Origin: Larix kaempferi
Lineage: Eukaryota > Streptophyta > Pinopsida > Pinales > Pinaceae
DNA length: 64,000 nt
Reading direction: 5' to 3'
Assembly (NCBI GenBank): GCA_027924585.1
Contig: BSBM01000125.1
Span: forward strand, 6,019,001 to 6,083,000
Positions 11,651 to 24,200 of this stretch are shown one piece after another. Under the pieces are notes generated by a model that was not told where the DNA came from, did not search any database, and worked only from the letters and a program-made list of their open reading frames with translations. Position 1 is the first letter of the stretch, and each line of letters opens with the position of its first letter. The translations under genes and the position numbers were made by a program.

Positions 11651-12332
11651 ATGGTGCCTCTTGACGCCACGACAGATCACATCTACTCATCAGGAAGCTT
11701 CCCCATTTTGGTTGCCTTTTTTCAGAGTATTCTGCAGTATGCCACCTTGATAATTCCTCGACGACACCTATCAGCTCGTCCTCCCCCCCAGAGTCAATAT
11801 ATACCATTCAGTCAAAGCAATGATCCCCACACCTACAAGTCAGTTCCCTACGCTGCCAGGTCAACCATGTCGTCATGCTCTGAACAAAGGAAGTTTGAGT
11901 CTACCCATTTTTTGACCCAGTTATTTCCCATTCCCACAAGTATGTCAGTCCTACCATCAACACTACAACACTTCAGTTTTACACCTCGTGCTCCTATCAA
12001 GGAAACATCATTGCCTTGTTAGTTGCTGGTCTCCCTCTGTCGACGACAACCACATTGATTCCAGAGGATAGACCTAGAGGTCCCTGTGTCTTGGACTCAT
12101 CACCATTTATGATGAGTGCCTACGAATCATTTCGAGAGGAATCTTCAGTGCCTCTCCAAATGGTTGTTTCTCACATGCTCGACTTCAACACCTTGATCGC
12201 ATCGTTGAGACTCACACAGGGTATTCGTCCGTTTCACTTATTAGTCGAAGACCCCGGATACCTCCTGACTCCTCCACATTTGAGAGTCTTCCTATGGATA
12301 ACACCAGTTACACTTTTTCTATAGATATCCGG

Positions 12333-15300
12333 TGTCACGAACCCAAAATTTCATAAAATTTAAAACTTTTCTAAGTGCCTAAAATGCCACTAAAATATAT
12401 GCGAAAATATAAAGTGTGGGTTCACTTTCTTTAAATACTGCTTTACAAAATAATTAAAACTTTGCGACACTTATTACTGTTTACAAATGTCATTACGCTA
12501 ATCAAGGACAAGATATACGTTTTAATTTCAACTAAATAAAATTCTGAACTTGATATGTCAACCATTTCTTAAATCTTGCGGGAAACACAAAAACTTCATT
12601 ATGTCTTAATATACATCTTTAGAAAGCATGTATATCTTTTATCACACCAATAGAACAACCTAAATGGTAACAACATAACCACAATCATAAGGGAAACATA
12701 TTAGCAATATACATCATAATCACTTTCTAATGGATCAGGTACTTCAAAGTAGTCATAAACATTTTTAAGGACAGAAACAAGTACTCATACATAAGACACA
12801 TTGAGAAACACCATAGAAAACATAGGAGACAAAATATAACGTGGTTCACCCGTACACGGGCTAGTCCACAAAGGTGTGTGCGTCTTTTATTAATAGGCAA
12901 AAAGTGGTAGAATTACAACAAGCAACAGAGTTGCTGTAACAAGATTTTCTTTACTTCCACTAAGCCTCTATCATATAGAGCTTTACATTTTGTAACTATA
13001 TATATATATAACCAACCCTAGCATTGATGTAAATTGATATCTTCTAGTAAATTCTAAAGGAATAACTTCCTATATAACCTTTATATCCCTTTGTATTTAT
13101 TCTATACATAAAATGTGTCCCATGTATACTATAATATTAATATCTTAATCTAATTTACCCTTTTCACAAAGGTGGATTTCACCCCAAGCTCCTTTAACTA
13201 AGAAAGACACAATTTAATTAATATTTTGAGTGGGGATAACATCTTATAATTGCACACACCTTAAAGATATATCTTAACTAAGAATAACTTCTTATGTCTT
13301 AACATTCTCTTAAGGATATACTTAAAGGACTTATTTTTATTCCAATTCTTTAACTAGGAAAGAAAACATTCCTTAGATAATACATACCTTTAAAGTATAT
13401 ATGTTTATAACATGTCCTTTCGTCTATTACTTCGTTTTGAGCATAGGTTTATCTTACCAAAAAGACTTCATTGATTAATACTTAAGTGTGTAAATTCAAC
13501 CAAGGTCTTTATTAAGAAATGCCATATATAATTTCAATATTTAAATAAGGGGAAAATATTCCCATACATTAACTTACTTTTAAAACATATGTTTTCCTCC
13601 AAGTTATAATAAATTTCAACTTACTTATCATAAGTGAAGCTTGCCCCTTTTTTCTTTTTTGGGGATTTTGTTCATAAATACTATATACATAGTGGGTATT
13701 AAAAAGACTATAAATGCTTAAAATGATTTATTAAACAATACTACATAGTAATCATGTATCTCTACGTGTGTATATGTATACTTAAAATTTAATCATTACA
13801 GCCATTCCATATTTGACTAGAAGTACATAGCCACTCTAAATATATAATTAAAGTATATATATATCTATATATATATAAATGATCTTTTAGAGATTACAAC
13901 GACTTCACAATAAAGAAAGTGTAAGGTTAATATAAATAAACATATTATATTGCTAGTACTTCTCACTATCATAGTTAGACATCGTTTTCTCTTATGATGA
14001 CAACGCATATAAGTAAGATTCAATACAACTTATATAAAATATAAATTGTATAAAAGTTTCTACCGTTCTGAGGTAGGAAACGAAAACATAGAAAAGGAAA
14101 TACGATATCTGAAATCTTATTATCTTATGTACAGCATTGAAAACTAGATTTACGGTCCAATCTTCAAAAATAATCTCCTCAACCGAGGATACTTGCAGCA
14201 TAAAACAACAATACCAGTCGAAGCAAATCCCCCTGAGTTAAATGTATATAACACAATCTGGATTTCAAAACGCATTGTGTAGTAACAAATCTAACTCCAA
14301 CCTGGGAACACGAATCTACAGTCCTCTACAAAGACTGGTATATAAATCACACGAAAAATGTTTATGGGCTCGAACTTCTTTTACAGAACCGGCACATTGC
14401 TTTCCATCACAAAGAAGTTTGCCAATTCTTAAGTAGTGGTTGACCTATTGCTATCAAAATGCCAAAAATTCAGCTTAAGCAACATACTCAGATTTCATTC
14501 CTACTTAAAACCTAGCCTACGGATATCTTTACACCAAGATCTAAAATCATAGCCTGAACTTTGTTTGTTCATACCGTATATATATATATATAGAGAGATC
14601 ATGTGTGGGATTTCCAGCTGCCATGCCAACTATACATTAACGTTCGAGTCCTGAAATCGAACCTACCGGCATAATCTATATTAAAAGACCCTTTTTTAAC
14701 AAAGTTGGTTGAGAACACAAATTTAGATTCTGGATTAACTTACTATCCCTTCCAATGCGGCGTCCATAAATTCACGCAAACGCTGAGCCTTCATATATAC
14801 AATAATATAAATATCGCAGTGAAATAACACAGGCGGGATTTAACATTTAAAAGTTCTGACAGGTATGAGCAGGGGTCGAGACCAGCTCGGCAATAATAAA
14901 AAGCAATGCAAACCCAAAAATGCCAAATAGCTCAGACCAACTCAACAGCATAAAAATAAGACCTAGATTTTATAATCTATTGGCTCTGTCCAAATGCGTG
15001 GTAGTAGAAAGGCTAACAACAAAGATCCTATTCTAGTTTTAATAATGGTTAGATATAGAGACAATTGGCCAACTGGTTCAACACAAAACGTGGCTATGTA
15101 TAAAGTTTCCACTGGAGTTCTACAAAACGGCAGCCGTTAACACTAAACACGGAGATTGCATCAACTCCTAAGTCTTAACTATAGAGGCAGATAACCACCC
15201 AGATTGCTAGAATGCATATATAATAATTATACAAATCAACAGAAAAATAACTGGAACTAGCACTTCCGATATTCTCCTCAATGATTCCATAAATTCACGC

Positions 15301-17136
15301 ATTAGCTAATTTCTACACCTTACAACCACTGTATATATCACATAAAAAAAAATACTGGAATATAGCATCTCTGCTATCTCTTATCCTTACGTCCATTTGA
15401 TCATGCGGTTCACAACAATTACGAAGTAAAACCCAAGTAGCAGCTAGTTCTGTTAAGGGAATACGTGTGTAGACTGTGTGTCAAGCAGATGGCTTAATCA
15501 GGAAAGGAAACAGGGTTTCAAGAGCAGTGATTCTCTCAGTATGAGATCGCTCGATCGATAAGTCAACAAATTTAAACCCTAATTTCGTCAACACAAAAGA
15601 AAGATTGCTACCACAAGGGATTGTGTACTTACCAAGATTAGTTCGCCTTTTTACCAGAGCATATTGTATGATAACAACGTTTTATAAAGATCAACCTGTT
15701 GCTGCCACTATGGTGACCTGGAGGGTATTGACAATCATTGGAATCGAGCTTCCTTTCGAGGAACTGTCCCTCTCATCCATGCGTAGACTTTTATTACGTC
15801 CTCCCTAAGGTAGAGATCACCATCACCCAGATGATGCATGTACAACGATCAAACTGTCAAACGTCGGGAGTACAGAGACTGCCCGCTCTAAATCCTCTAT
15901 CTGAAGAAATCACTTCCCTGTATTCTCCATCAAACATCAGTATATCCTCTCTCACAGCCGGATCAATCCCCCTTTTCACTCCGTCATTGCCTTTTTAAGA
16001 GGGCGAATTCTTTCTGAAATCTCGCAATGAGTGTGAACGTGGGTTCATTAGTTAGTGATAACAGGTGGTGGTAGTGAGCTCAGAGTGCTCCACCAAGTAT
16101 AATGACAATACGGTTATAATTTAAAGGCAAATGGTCGAGAGATCCATTAAGGGGACAGCCTCCTTAAAAGTCTCAAAAGCAACCGACTTAGGTGTTTTAG
16201 ATTTCCCTCCAAATATTTTATGGTTGTTAATTCTTTATGACAATCCCCTTTTCCAAGAGGACGTGAAGGAAGAAAACCTAACCACTCTTTTTTTCAATAA
16301 TACAAGATATATTTTAAGAAATTTATATTCTTAACTCTTAAAAATCTACCTTTCAATACTCATAAAATACTTACATAATAATTTAAGTATTTGGCAACCC
16401 AACGTTTTCTATGAAGGCATATACATATAGACATAAGTCCCTCTTCACCAAGTAAAACGTGTCCCCATTTATACAATTGTTGAAATATTCTATTATGTAA
16501 AATCATGCAAGCTTTGCATGATTAACCCATCACTAGGATTTGTATAATCTTGTCCTTCTCCTACCTTGTGTTCAAGGTGATAATTTCAAAGTGAATTAAC
16601 TATATAATACTATAAGTAGTTCCTTGACATTTTTGGAAATGACATTATATAAGATAATTACTTAAATATCTTTAGAATAATAATTTAAATGTTTAGCTTC
16701 ATGCTAAAATAGGATTCTATTATCCAATTAGTTTCCTTGGCTGGGATTGTAAGGTAGTTTATAATATCTACTCAATTTAACCTTATTAGGTTTATCATGA
16801 TTGAGATGTAGGCCTTAATAGCTGAGTCAGATGCTTATGGTGGAAAATAAATAATCATTCTAGGACTAAACTTAAGTCTTAACCTATCATAACTTAATAT
16901 GATATGTAACCAACACATGGCTCCCTTTCTCATCGGTGGGTTTTGTTACTTATCGTTTAGTCGCAAATAGCATCTTTTAACCTTCTAGGATTAAACTAAG
17001 ACTTATAAACATAAAACTAGCTCGAGGTCCACTGGTGGGGCCTTGGCCTTGAGCTCCTCACCAGAGTCGTTTACATAATTCATAATTATATTTACAAGAG
17101 TAATAACAATTAGGGTCGAATTTTAGGGATGTTACA
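12333..17136 (-). mobile_element. Element D: 4.8-kb LTR-like unit inside B, probably a solo LTR
   Basis: It is flanked by TCCGG at 12328-12332 and 17137-17141. The ends are TGTCACGAACCC on the left and GGGATGTTACA on the right. On the minus strand it starts TGTAACATCCC and soon carries GGAGCTCAAGGCCAAGGCCC, a motif also near the start of the C and G LTRs. I found no second copy of either end inside, no primer site and no retroelement protein, so a single very long LTR is the simplest reading. It is AT-rich, with TA microsatellites near 13005, 13857 and 14577 and degenerate TTAACTA-GAAAGA repeats at about 13190-13400. The remainder shows nothing recognisable. Confidence 0.7.
12877..13168 (-). 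mobile_element. Probable 292-bp solo LTR inside D
   Basis: The unit runs TGTGCGTC to TTTTCACA and is flanked by AAGGTG at 12871-12876 and 13169-13174. On the minus strand it starts TGTGAAAAGGG, has a TATATATA stretch near 13000, and ends with AATAAAAG just before the terminus, resembling a compact Copia-type LTR. The assignment depends on a short 6-base duplication. Confidence 0.5.
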
Positions 17137-17141
17137 TCCGG

Positions 17142-17646
17142 GTTGCGCATGGCGACAGTATTCATATGTACCCCAGTTTCATACTCCCTTGAGTATACAG
17201 TTATATTATTTCTCAGAGATGACCCATCGTCTTTGAGTCCCTACAGATGTTGAACACCTTCAGTTTCAGCAGTTCCTCAGTTATTCCAGTGTATCAGTTA
17301 TTGAGATCCGTTATGATCAGGAGTACATCCCAAAATAATGTCCCCCCCTGGACCATTATGGTGTACCAGTAGATTCTTTATGTATTAGATCCCCCTTCTT
17401 GGGACTAATTGTTATGTATATGTCTTGATATGAGCATGGGAATGCCTGCCTCGTCCATTATCAGAGATTATACCTCATTCATATTGAGGCCATGTAATAT
17501 TTTTGTTTCTTGTAGCTTCCAAGGGCCGTGGCTCCAGTCTCCAATCAGTCTCTTCTCCTTCCCAAACCCCTGAAAAAAGACAAAAAGAACTATGATGTCT
17601 ATCGGCCATACGATGAGCTCCTGCCCTCACACATCAGGGGGCAATC
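17142..17646 (+). other. 3' untranslated part and polypurine tract of B
   Basis: B resumes after D with about 490 bases lacking any long frame. CAGGGGGCAATC at 17635-17646 directly precedes the 3' LTR and is the polypurine tract for plus-strand synthesis. TTTCTTGTAG at about 17506 looks like a splice acceptor, but no matching donor was identified. Confidence 0.7.
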
Positions 17647-18371
17647 TGTTAACACCTAAAAAGTGCTCACTAGCTCATTTCCCTATTCACATGACCCATT
17701 TGTCCACTTTTTCACCATCGGAGCCTCTGAAACCAACAAAAGGTCACCAAAAGACCTGAGTACACCCCTTTTTCCATTAAAAAAGATTATTTTTCTTGAA
17801 AAGCATAAAAAACCCTCAAAAAGGGTCCAAATTCCCAAAAATATTAAAAAGGGAATTAAAATATTATTTTTATTCAAAAAAGGAAAAAGGAGGGAAAAGT
17901 ACCTAAACCATGTTGGTCAATACCATTTGGTTTCCACAAAACCACAAATGGTATTCCTCACCACCAAAACCTATAAAAAGGTGGTCGGGGCTCCTCATTT
18001 CACATCCATCCATTATCTCATCCTTATGCTGCTGAAATCTCCCTTGAGCATTTTAGCCATTGAAGCAACCTTGGAGAAGGAGACCTCTTGGAGTTTGTAG
18101 CTACTCATCTTGGGAGTTGCTCAACATCAACCTTCACCATTGAAGGTATTATCGCAAGCACTTGCTTGCCCCCCATTTTTCAATACAAATTCATTCTTTA
18201 ATATTTTCTTGTTCTTGTTTTTAGATGTTTAAATTATTTGCTTAGATTCTTACATAGATCCATGATTAGTTTAGTTTAGTTTAGCTTATTGTTATTTAAT
18301 TCCATTGAAACTGCTGCTACTAGTTAGCAGGTGCCCATAGCACTAAGCCTGGTTGCAAAACCGAGCCAACA
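17647..18371 (+). repeat. 3' LTR of element B
   Basis: 725 bases, the same length as the 5' LTR and differing at about six sites. It ends CCAACA, followed by the target duplication CATTA. The TATA box is at 17972-17981. Confidence 0.95.
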
Positions 18372-19566
18372 CATTAGCTGCAACCTGTTTGAACATTTCT
18401 TTTGAGACACAAGCATATTGTTCATCTTGATAATCACCATGTTAGTACCCCCACTGATCTTTAAAATTTTGAAATTGTCAACCACATAATTTATGCCTTC
18501 ACATTTCGAACGAAAAGATGAACAATAGAAATCGTGACAATGTGAAAAGAATGTCATACTTGTCCATATACTTGTATTGAATTTACTGAAATGCATCGTT
18601 GGAAACTTACCGACACTAGACAGAAAGGGATGAACACTTCTTGTAGAATGTTGTAGGTTAGGGCATACCATGGATTGAGAGACAATGGATAAACTTTGCA
18701 TATGGCAATCGTCAACATGCACCACATATTGTACTACTGCATTCTCTAGAAAAGCAAAAGGGTTGATCCATTCTTCATTGATGGCAGAGTAAGCTTCTTC
18801 ACCCTTACCCGTGATTGAGAGAGGGTAAACCATGATGCTACCAGGTCTTGAATAATTGTACATTGGTGGGCCAAGGAAGTTCCAATAATCATCATCTTCC
18901 GTAAACCTATAATTTTATTCCAAGAGAGCCCAAATATCATAAGAAACCGCAACCTGAGGATATGGAGAATTAACCATTTCTGTATATTCTTCAGTTTCTT
19001 CAATTAAGGATTCTTTCTCTTCATATTCAAAAATCACTTCATCTACGGTCATAAGGGCCATTACGTCATTTTCCCGGTCCTGAACAATGGTTTCTTCAAG
19101 TAAATCTTCCGAGAATTGATCTTCGTCAAGGACTGCTTCATGCTCCTATGAGAGCTGTTCATTGATATCCATATGATCGTCCTTTATGATCATCATGATT
19201 TCTTCCTTATCATTGGGGCCCCATCGATCGCTGAATGCCTCAACTAGTTGGAGGAAGGAAGATATCCCCTTAGGAGGGAGTCCTTCATACCAAGCATCTC
19301 TTGGTCACCTCCTAGTTCAAAGGACATTACGAACAACTACATAATGGTGTCCTCATCTGTGATATCCCATGCCATCAAAACTTCTTTGAACTTCATGACA
19401 TGCGCTGTAACGGTACCCTTTCCCTGTGGAACATTGGGATAGAATTCAAACAACGATATTTATTAAATCTATTCAGGTACCCCAGAATATTTGAGAATTC
19501 AAATGGATCGAGGCTCCCCATCTATCTTGTCATTCGATTTCGTTTCTTGTAGAGTACGTCCTTTAT
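18372..19566 (-). pseudogene. Decayed gag-related coding region of element O
   Basis: The minus strand encodes AHVMKFKEVLMAWDITDED near 19410-19350, matching the helix-rich capsid part of plant Ty3/gypsy gag, followed by a diverged DRWGPND-like stretch near 19225-19205. In-frame stops occur before and within it. Downstream, a frame with one stop near 18905 encodes an acidic segment and then about 150 residues (18863 leftward) that I do not recognise. It ends where B is inserted. No zinc knuckle, protease or RT was found in the O interior, which is only about 2.2 kb once B is removed. This fits a terminal-repeat element that kept only gag. Confidence 0.6.
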
Positions 19567-19850
19567 TTTTTTCTTCAGTCAGAGTTGCCAGAAGAGACCT
19601 ACCAATTTATCTCAACAAATCTCACCAAAGTACTAAAACAAGGGCGTAACTAAGATGAGGGCGATTGTTCAGAAGTGCTTCTTAATGAGTGGAGTCGCCT
19701 TAAATGAGTGGAGTTGCCAAGTAAAACCCGCAATATTAGTACTTAAATATTTTCAAAATACCAATCAAAGACTTACCTCAATTTTCTTACCAAATGTCGT
19801 TTTTTCCAAGGATGTAATGACTTTAGATAAACCACTTCAATCTTTGAAAT

Positions 19851-19869
19851 GTCCTAGGAAACGACGCCA
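19851..19869 (-). other. Primer binding site of element O
   Basis: On the minus strand TGGCGTCGTTTCCTAGGAC begins four bases after the LTR terminus at 19874. It resembles the TGGCGCCGTTGCCGGGG primer site of Athila-type elements, with several mismatches. Its position fixes the 5' end and orientation of O. Confidence 0.6.
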
Positions 19870-20578
19870 AAAATGTTATCAGGAAAACAAGCAGGGCCAA
19901 TGCTCAGTAAGCAATTATAAGAAATGTGACCCAATGTCACCTCGATCACAATTCTAACTTCTTCAGAGAGTCATAACCTCCAAGGGGAAGGACCCTTTTG
20001 ATATCCTGTAGGACACTGATGCAATCAAGACTATATTCTCTATGCAAATGTTAGTTTTGACCAGTGCCTTCATGGAGTCAATATATTCAAAATGTTTTAC
20101 GGATGTTATGTATTAATAAAGTGATGTGAGTGACCAACACATAGACAATCAATAATGTTTTGACATAAGAGGTAGATCTTTCATAAACGACATAACCATC
20201 CAAGTATTAAATCCAACCTACTAACACCATCAACGTACAAAAGATCATCACCCAACAATTGTTATGTAAGTATGTATTATTAGCAAAGGTGATCAATGAC
20301 GGATTTTCAAATGAGTACGGTATATCCTATCCAAAGATATTCAATGAAAGAATAAAGTAAGCAACTCCCAATATGCAAATACTTTGTGTTATGGCAGTTG
20401 GGTACCAATATCATTTATATCAGACTTTAGAAGCAAATAAAGAATACAAAACATCACCAAATAAAGAGACGATGTATGTAAATATTAATAGAGTGCAGCA
20501 ACATGACGATCCAACTCTTACATCATTCACCAGTTATCATTTCAACCCTCATCCACTTAAAAATAATAGGACAACCCT

Positions 20579-21203
20579 TGATGCAGGAGGATATTGGTGG
20601 CCACCCAGCTATTCCACTTGGACCCCCACCATTGTTTCTTCAGTTTTTTAGTTTCCTTAATTGTAGCACAATTTACTATTTTTGGTAGTTTTCGGGTCCT
20701 AAACTTCCAGAGCCGTTTTGAGGCCCTAAATGACGTTCTTTCAACATCTGATGGTCGGGTTAATATGAGTTTGTTTTGGACTCAATAATCAATAATCATG
20801 GATGTAGTCCTTGAATAGATATTTCTAACGATGTATCATGTGCGTCAAATGGAGGTAGTATGCCAAAGTTACGACCCCGGGAAATTGATGTACCAAGTTA
20901 CCCAACGGGGCCCATATTCTAGTGTTTCACCTCCTAGGGTTAGGTTTTCGGATGTGTAGGGTTTCCCTTGTTTCTCAATAATATATAGGCCTTCGAGCCT
21001 CATTGTAACACAGAGTTCAGAGGCATGTAGCCACCACATCTCTTCTCAGAGATAAGCTACCAACACTCTAGCTAGTTTATTTCCATCCTGTATGTAAACA
21101 AGTTTAAGTTCTTTGAGCAATGAAATGAAGTGTTATTTCCACTGCATCTTTGTTTTTATGGGTATTTGTGTATTCTGTTGTGTTCCTGCATAAATCCGTA
21201 TCA
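20579..21203 (+). repeat. 5' LTR of element A
   Basis: 625 bases, TGATGCAGG to CGTATCA. A TATA-like TATATAGG lies at about 20982-20989 and AATGAAATGAAG follows near 21120. It lacks a 22-base segment duplicated in the 3' LTR. Confidence 0.93.
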
Positions 21204-21204
21204 G

Positions 21205-21216
21205 TGGTATCAGAGC
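21205..21216 (+). other. Primer binding site of A, initiator-Met tRNA
   Basis: TGGTATCAGAGC lies one base after the LTR. It is the standard plant initiator-Met tRNA complement. Confidence 0.9.
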
Positions 21217-21244
21217 AATCTGCTCTTTCTCGATTCTTCGTTGC

Positions 21245-24200
21245 ATGTCCCCAACGAGGGCGGGATATAAGGAGTTAGGGCTCGATCTGGTTGAACCTTT
21301 GCAAGATCAGCCTCGCAAACCCCGACGGCCGCCCATGGGGGACGAAAAGAAAGATGAGGGCGCAAAAGATCCTATCAAAATGTTGCTCGAGGAGGCCCTT
21401 GAAAAACAAAGGAATGCGATGATGGATAACTTCGCCCAGATCCTTTAATGACTTCCCACTGGCGGTGCATCTGCATCTAGCATCCACTCTAGAGGCACAA
21501 CCCCTTTTAAGGTACAAGTAAGCTTTGAAATTCCCATATTTGATGGATGAATATATGCAGATGCCGTAGATAGATGGTTGAATCCATTAGAAGGATATTT
21601 CTCGGTTCATGACTTTTCCGACCGGGAAAAGATTACTTTTTCACTACTCAAAGCCGCCCCCCATGTCAAGGACTGGTGGGAAACCTACTGTGCGAGAAAG
21701 GACGAGGAGGAACCCTCTCTATTCTAAGTCGTAGCCACTTGGAATTATTTCCGAGACACCATAAAGGAACAATATTATCCAGTGGGGAGCTATGGGGACA
21801 AGTACATACAATGGACTACGCTGCGGCAACAAAGAGATCAAGATGTGCATGAGCTGACGAATCTGTTCCATACCCTGCACACCAAGTTGGATATCAAAGA
21901 TTCAGAGAAACATTTGGTGATGAAGTACCGCAGTTGTTTGCATAGATACATTCATGAGGAAATGGAGTTCCTCGACATCTCCTCGCTTGGTACGTCATAC
22001 TGGTATGCTGCCAAAATTGAGCAAAAATTCAAACAGAAGAAGCAAGACTTTGGGTCTGCGAATCAGAACCAAGCAAAAGGTGCCCCCAAACCACAGAACC
22101 AAGGACAAAGCCAAGGCATGGCGACTCAAGACAACTTTCCAAAGCCGCAAGCAAAGAGCAACCCTGCAAAGGCAAAGAAGGAAGCGGGAAAGTGGTGTGA
22201 GTTCCATAAGAGCCCCATTCACAACACAAGTGAGTGTCGGGCCAAGCAGTCACTGGTGGCCGAGATAAAGACTTCTGAATCAGATGCATACCTTGACACT
22301 GAATCAAAACCCGAGAAGGGGAATGACAAAGGGAAGAAGATTATCGATGCATATCCCCACACCACCGTTGCCACCACGAAGATCCAAAAGGAAGAACCAG
22401 AAGATTCAAAGGAGGAGGGGCGTCTCTTCCACTCCCAGATTTGGGTAAAGGGTTCCCCACTACAGTTTATTGTCGACAGTGGGAGCCAAAAGAACCTCAT
22501 TTAAGCAGAGGTCATGAAGCGGCTGGGATTTCCAACCACACCACACTCGCAGCCGTACACCATTGGGTGGCTTCACCAAGGACGGGATCTCTGCATCAGC
22601 CAACAATGCCACCTTCCCTACAGCATCAAGCCCTTCACTGATGAGGTATTATGTGACATTGCTCCTCTTGATTTTTGCGATGTATTATTAGGCCAACCAT
22701 ACATATGGATGCAACATGCTGTGTATGAGTCTTGGCCTCGCGCTGTTATTATTACGTTGGGAAATAAGTTGTACAGGATACTAGAGGTACCACCGCCTGC
22801 CACTATCTCTTTGGTTATTGCAAAACAATGCAGTAAGCTCATTTCCAAAACCGGGAAATTTTTTTTCTTGATGATCCGCCCTTAGGGCAAGAAGAAGATC
22901 GTGTCCACGACCTCCAAACAGGGCTCCTCCGCTCGACAACAACAAACGGACAAGGTCGTGGCGAAGTACCAGGACATGTTCACCTCACCCACTGGGGTGC
23001 CTCTGCACTGTCAGGTCAAGCACCCCATCGATTTGACCCCAGGTGCACCACTTCCCAATGGACCGATTTATCGATGCTCTGTTCTAGAGAATGATGAAAT
23101 CAAGAGGCATATTTAGGAGCTGTTGCAGAAGGGCACATCTGGCCAAGTTCATCGCCCTGTGGGAGCCCGATTGTGTTGGTACAGAAGAAGGATGGGACTT
23201 GGAGACTCTGTATTGACTATCGGGCGCTGAACAAGATCACTGTCCGGAATAGGTACCCGATCCCTCGGATTGATGACCTCCTGGACCAACTTAAAGGGGC
23301 AAAATATTTCAGCAAGATCGACTTAAAGTCCGGGTATCACTAGTTACTGATCGAACCGACCGATGTGTGGAAGACTGCCTTCAAAGCCAAGGAGGGCCTT
23401 TTCGAATGGCTGGTCATGCCTTTCGGGCTGACGAATGCTCCCACAACCTTCATGAGACTGATGGACGACATCTTGCGGCCATTCACCAACTCATTTGTAG
23501 TAGTGTACATGGATGACATCCTGATCTTCAGCCAGACTTGGGAAGAGCACCTCCACCACATTCGACAGGTTCTCCAAACACTACGGAAGCACAAGTTGTG
23601 TGCCAATTTGGACAAGTGCACTTTTGGCATGATCCAGGTTCAGTATCTGGGATACATTATTGATGAGTGTGGGGTGCATGTGGATCCAACCAATATCCAA
23701 GTCATTCGGGATTGGCTAACCCCAACCACTCTTACAGAGCTTCACAGCTTTCTGGGTCTTGCTAATTTATATCGCAGGTTTGTGTTGGGATTCTCTCATA
23801 TCACTTGGCCCTTGAGTCAAGTCACCAAGGGAGGAGCGAAAGAAAAATTCTTTTTGTCGGAAACTCAACAGAAGGCGTTCGTAGAGATGAAACATCGCCT
23901 CTGTTGTGCCCTAGTGCTCACATTACCAAACTTGCAACAACCATTTGAGATTGAGACAGATGCCTCTGACTATGCTATTGGGGAAGTCCTTACTCAACAA
24001 GGGCATCCAGTGGCATATCACAGTGAGACACTGTCCGACACAGTCCTCAAATATATCACTTATGACAAAGAGACGTATTCCATTGTACAGGCTTGCCGAC
24101 AATGGAAGCATTACATTTTGGCGAAGGAAATGATCATCCACACAGACCACCGACCCCTGCAGTTCATACTAACACAAGGGAAGTTACAGAACGATCGCCA

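Larger units (their letters stand above)
10453..12332 (+). other. Region replacing pol in element B
   Basis: In the place where RT, RNase H and integrase would be expected there is non-coding DNA: tandem 149-bp repeats, four hairpin-bearing repeats, and open frames of 100-160 codons (11534-12022, 12016-12324) without recognisable domains. The frames have ordinary composition and no start context, so I do not call them genes. D interrupts this region at 12333. Confidence 0.6.
3222..18371 (+). mobile_element. Element B: young non-autonomous Ty3/gypsy element, Tat/Ogre-like
   Basis: The element is complete at both ends. It has 725-bp LTRs (TGTTAACACC to GCCAACA) and a perfect 5-bp target duplication CATTA at 3217-3221 and 18372-18376. 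The primer site is Arg-tRNA type and the polypurine tract is CAGGGGGCAATC. The order inside is leader with 33-bp repeats, gag-protease, the first part of RT, tandem 149-bp repeats, hairpin repeats, insertion D, a 3' untranslated part and the LTR. No RT catalytic core, RNase H or integrase is present, so movement would have needed enzymes from a partner. The two LTRs differ at about 6 of 725 positions (3 transitions, 3 transversions by eye), making this the youngest dated insertion in the window. The Tat/Ogre assignment rests on the primer type, the long leader and the DVFAWSY-EMPGLDP entry to RT. Confidence 0.93.

Noticed and set aside
11534-12324. Two adjoining frames of 162 and 102 codons in B as an accessory gene
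   Set aside because: No recognisable domain, no start context, and similar open frames occur in neighbouring repeat DNA.
20297-20300. The repeat shared with the window start seems to end at 20297, suggesting an LTR terminus there
   Set aside because: The other copy is simply cut by the first base of the window. A proper terminus with a following primer site lies at 19874.
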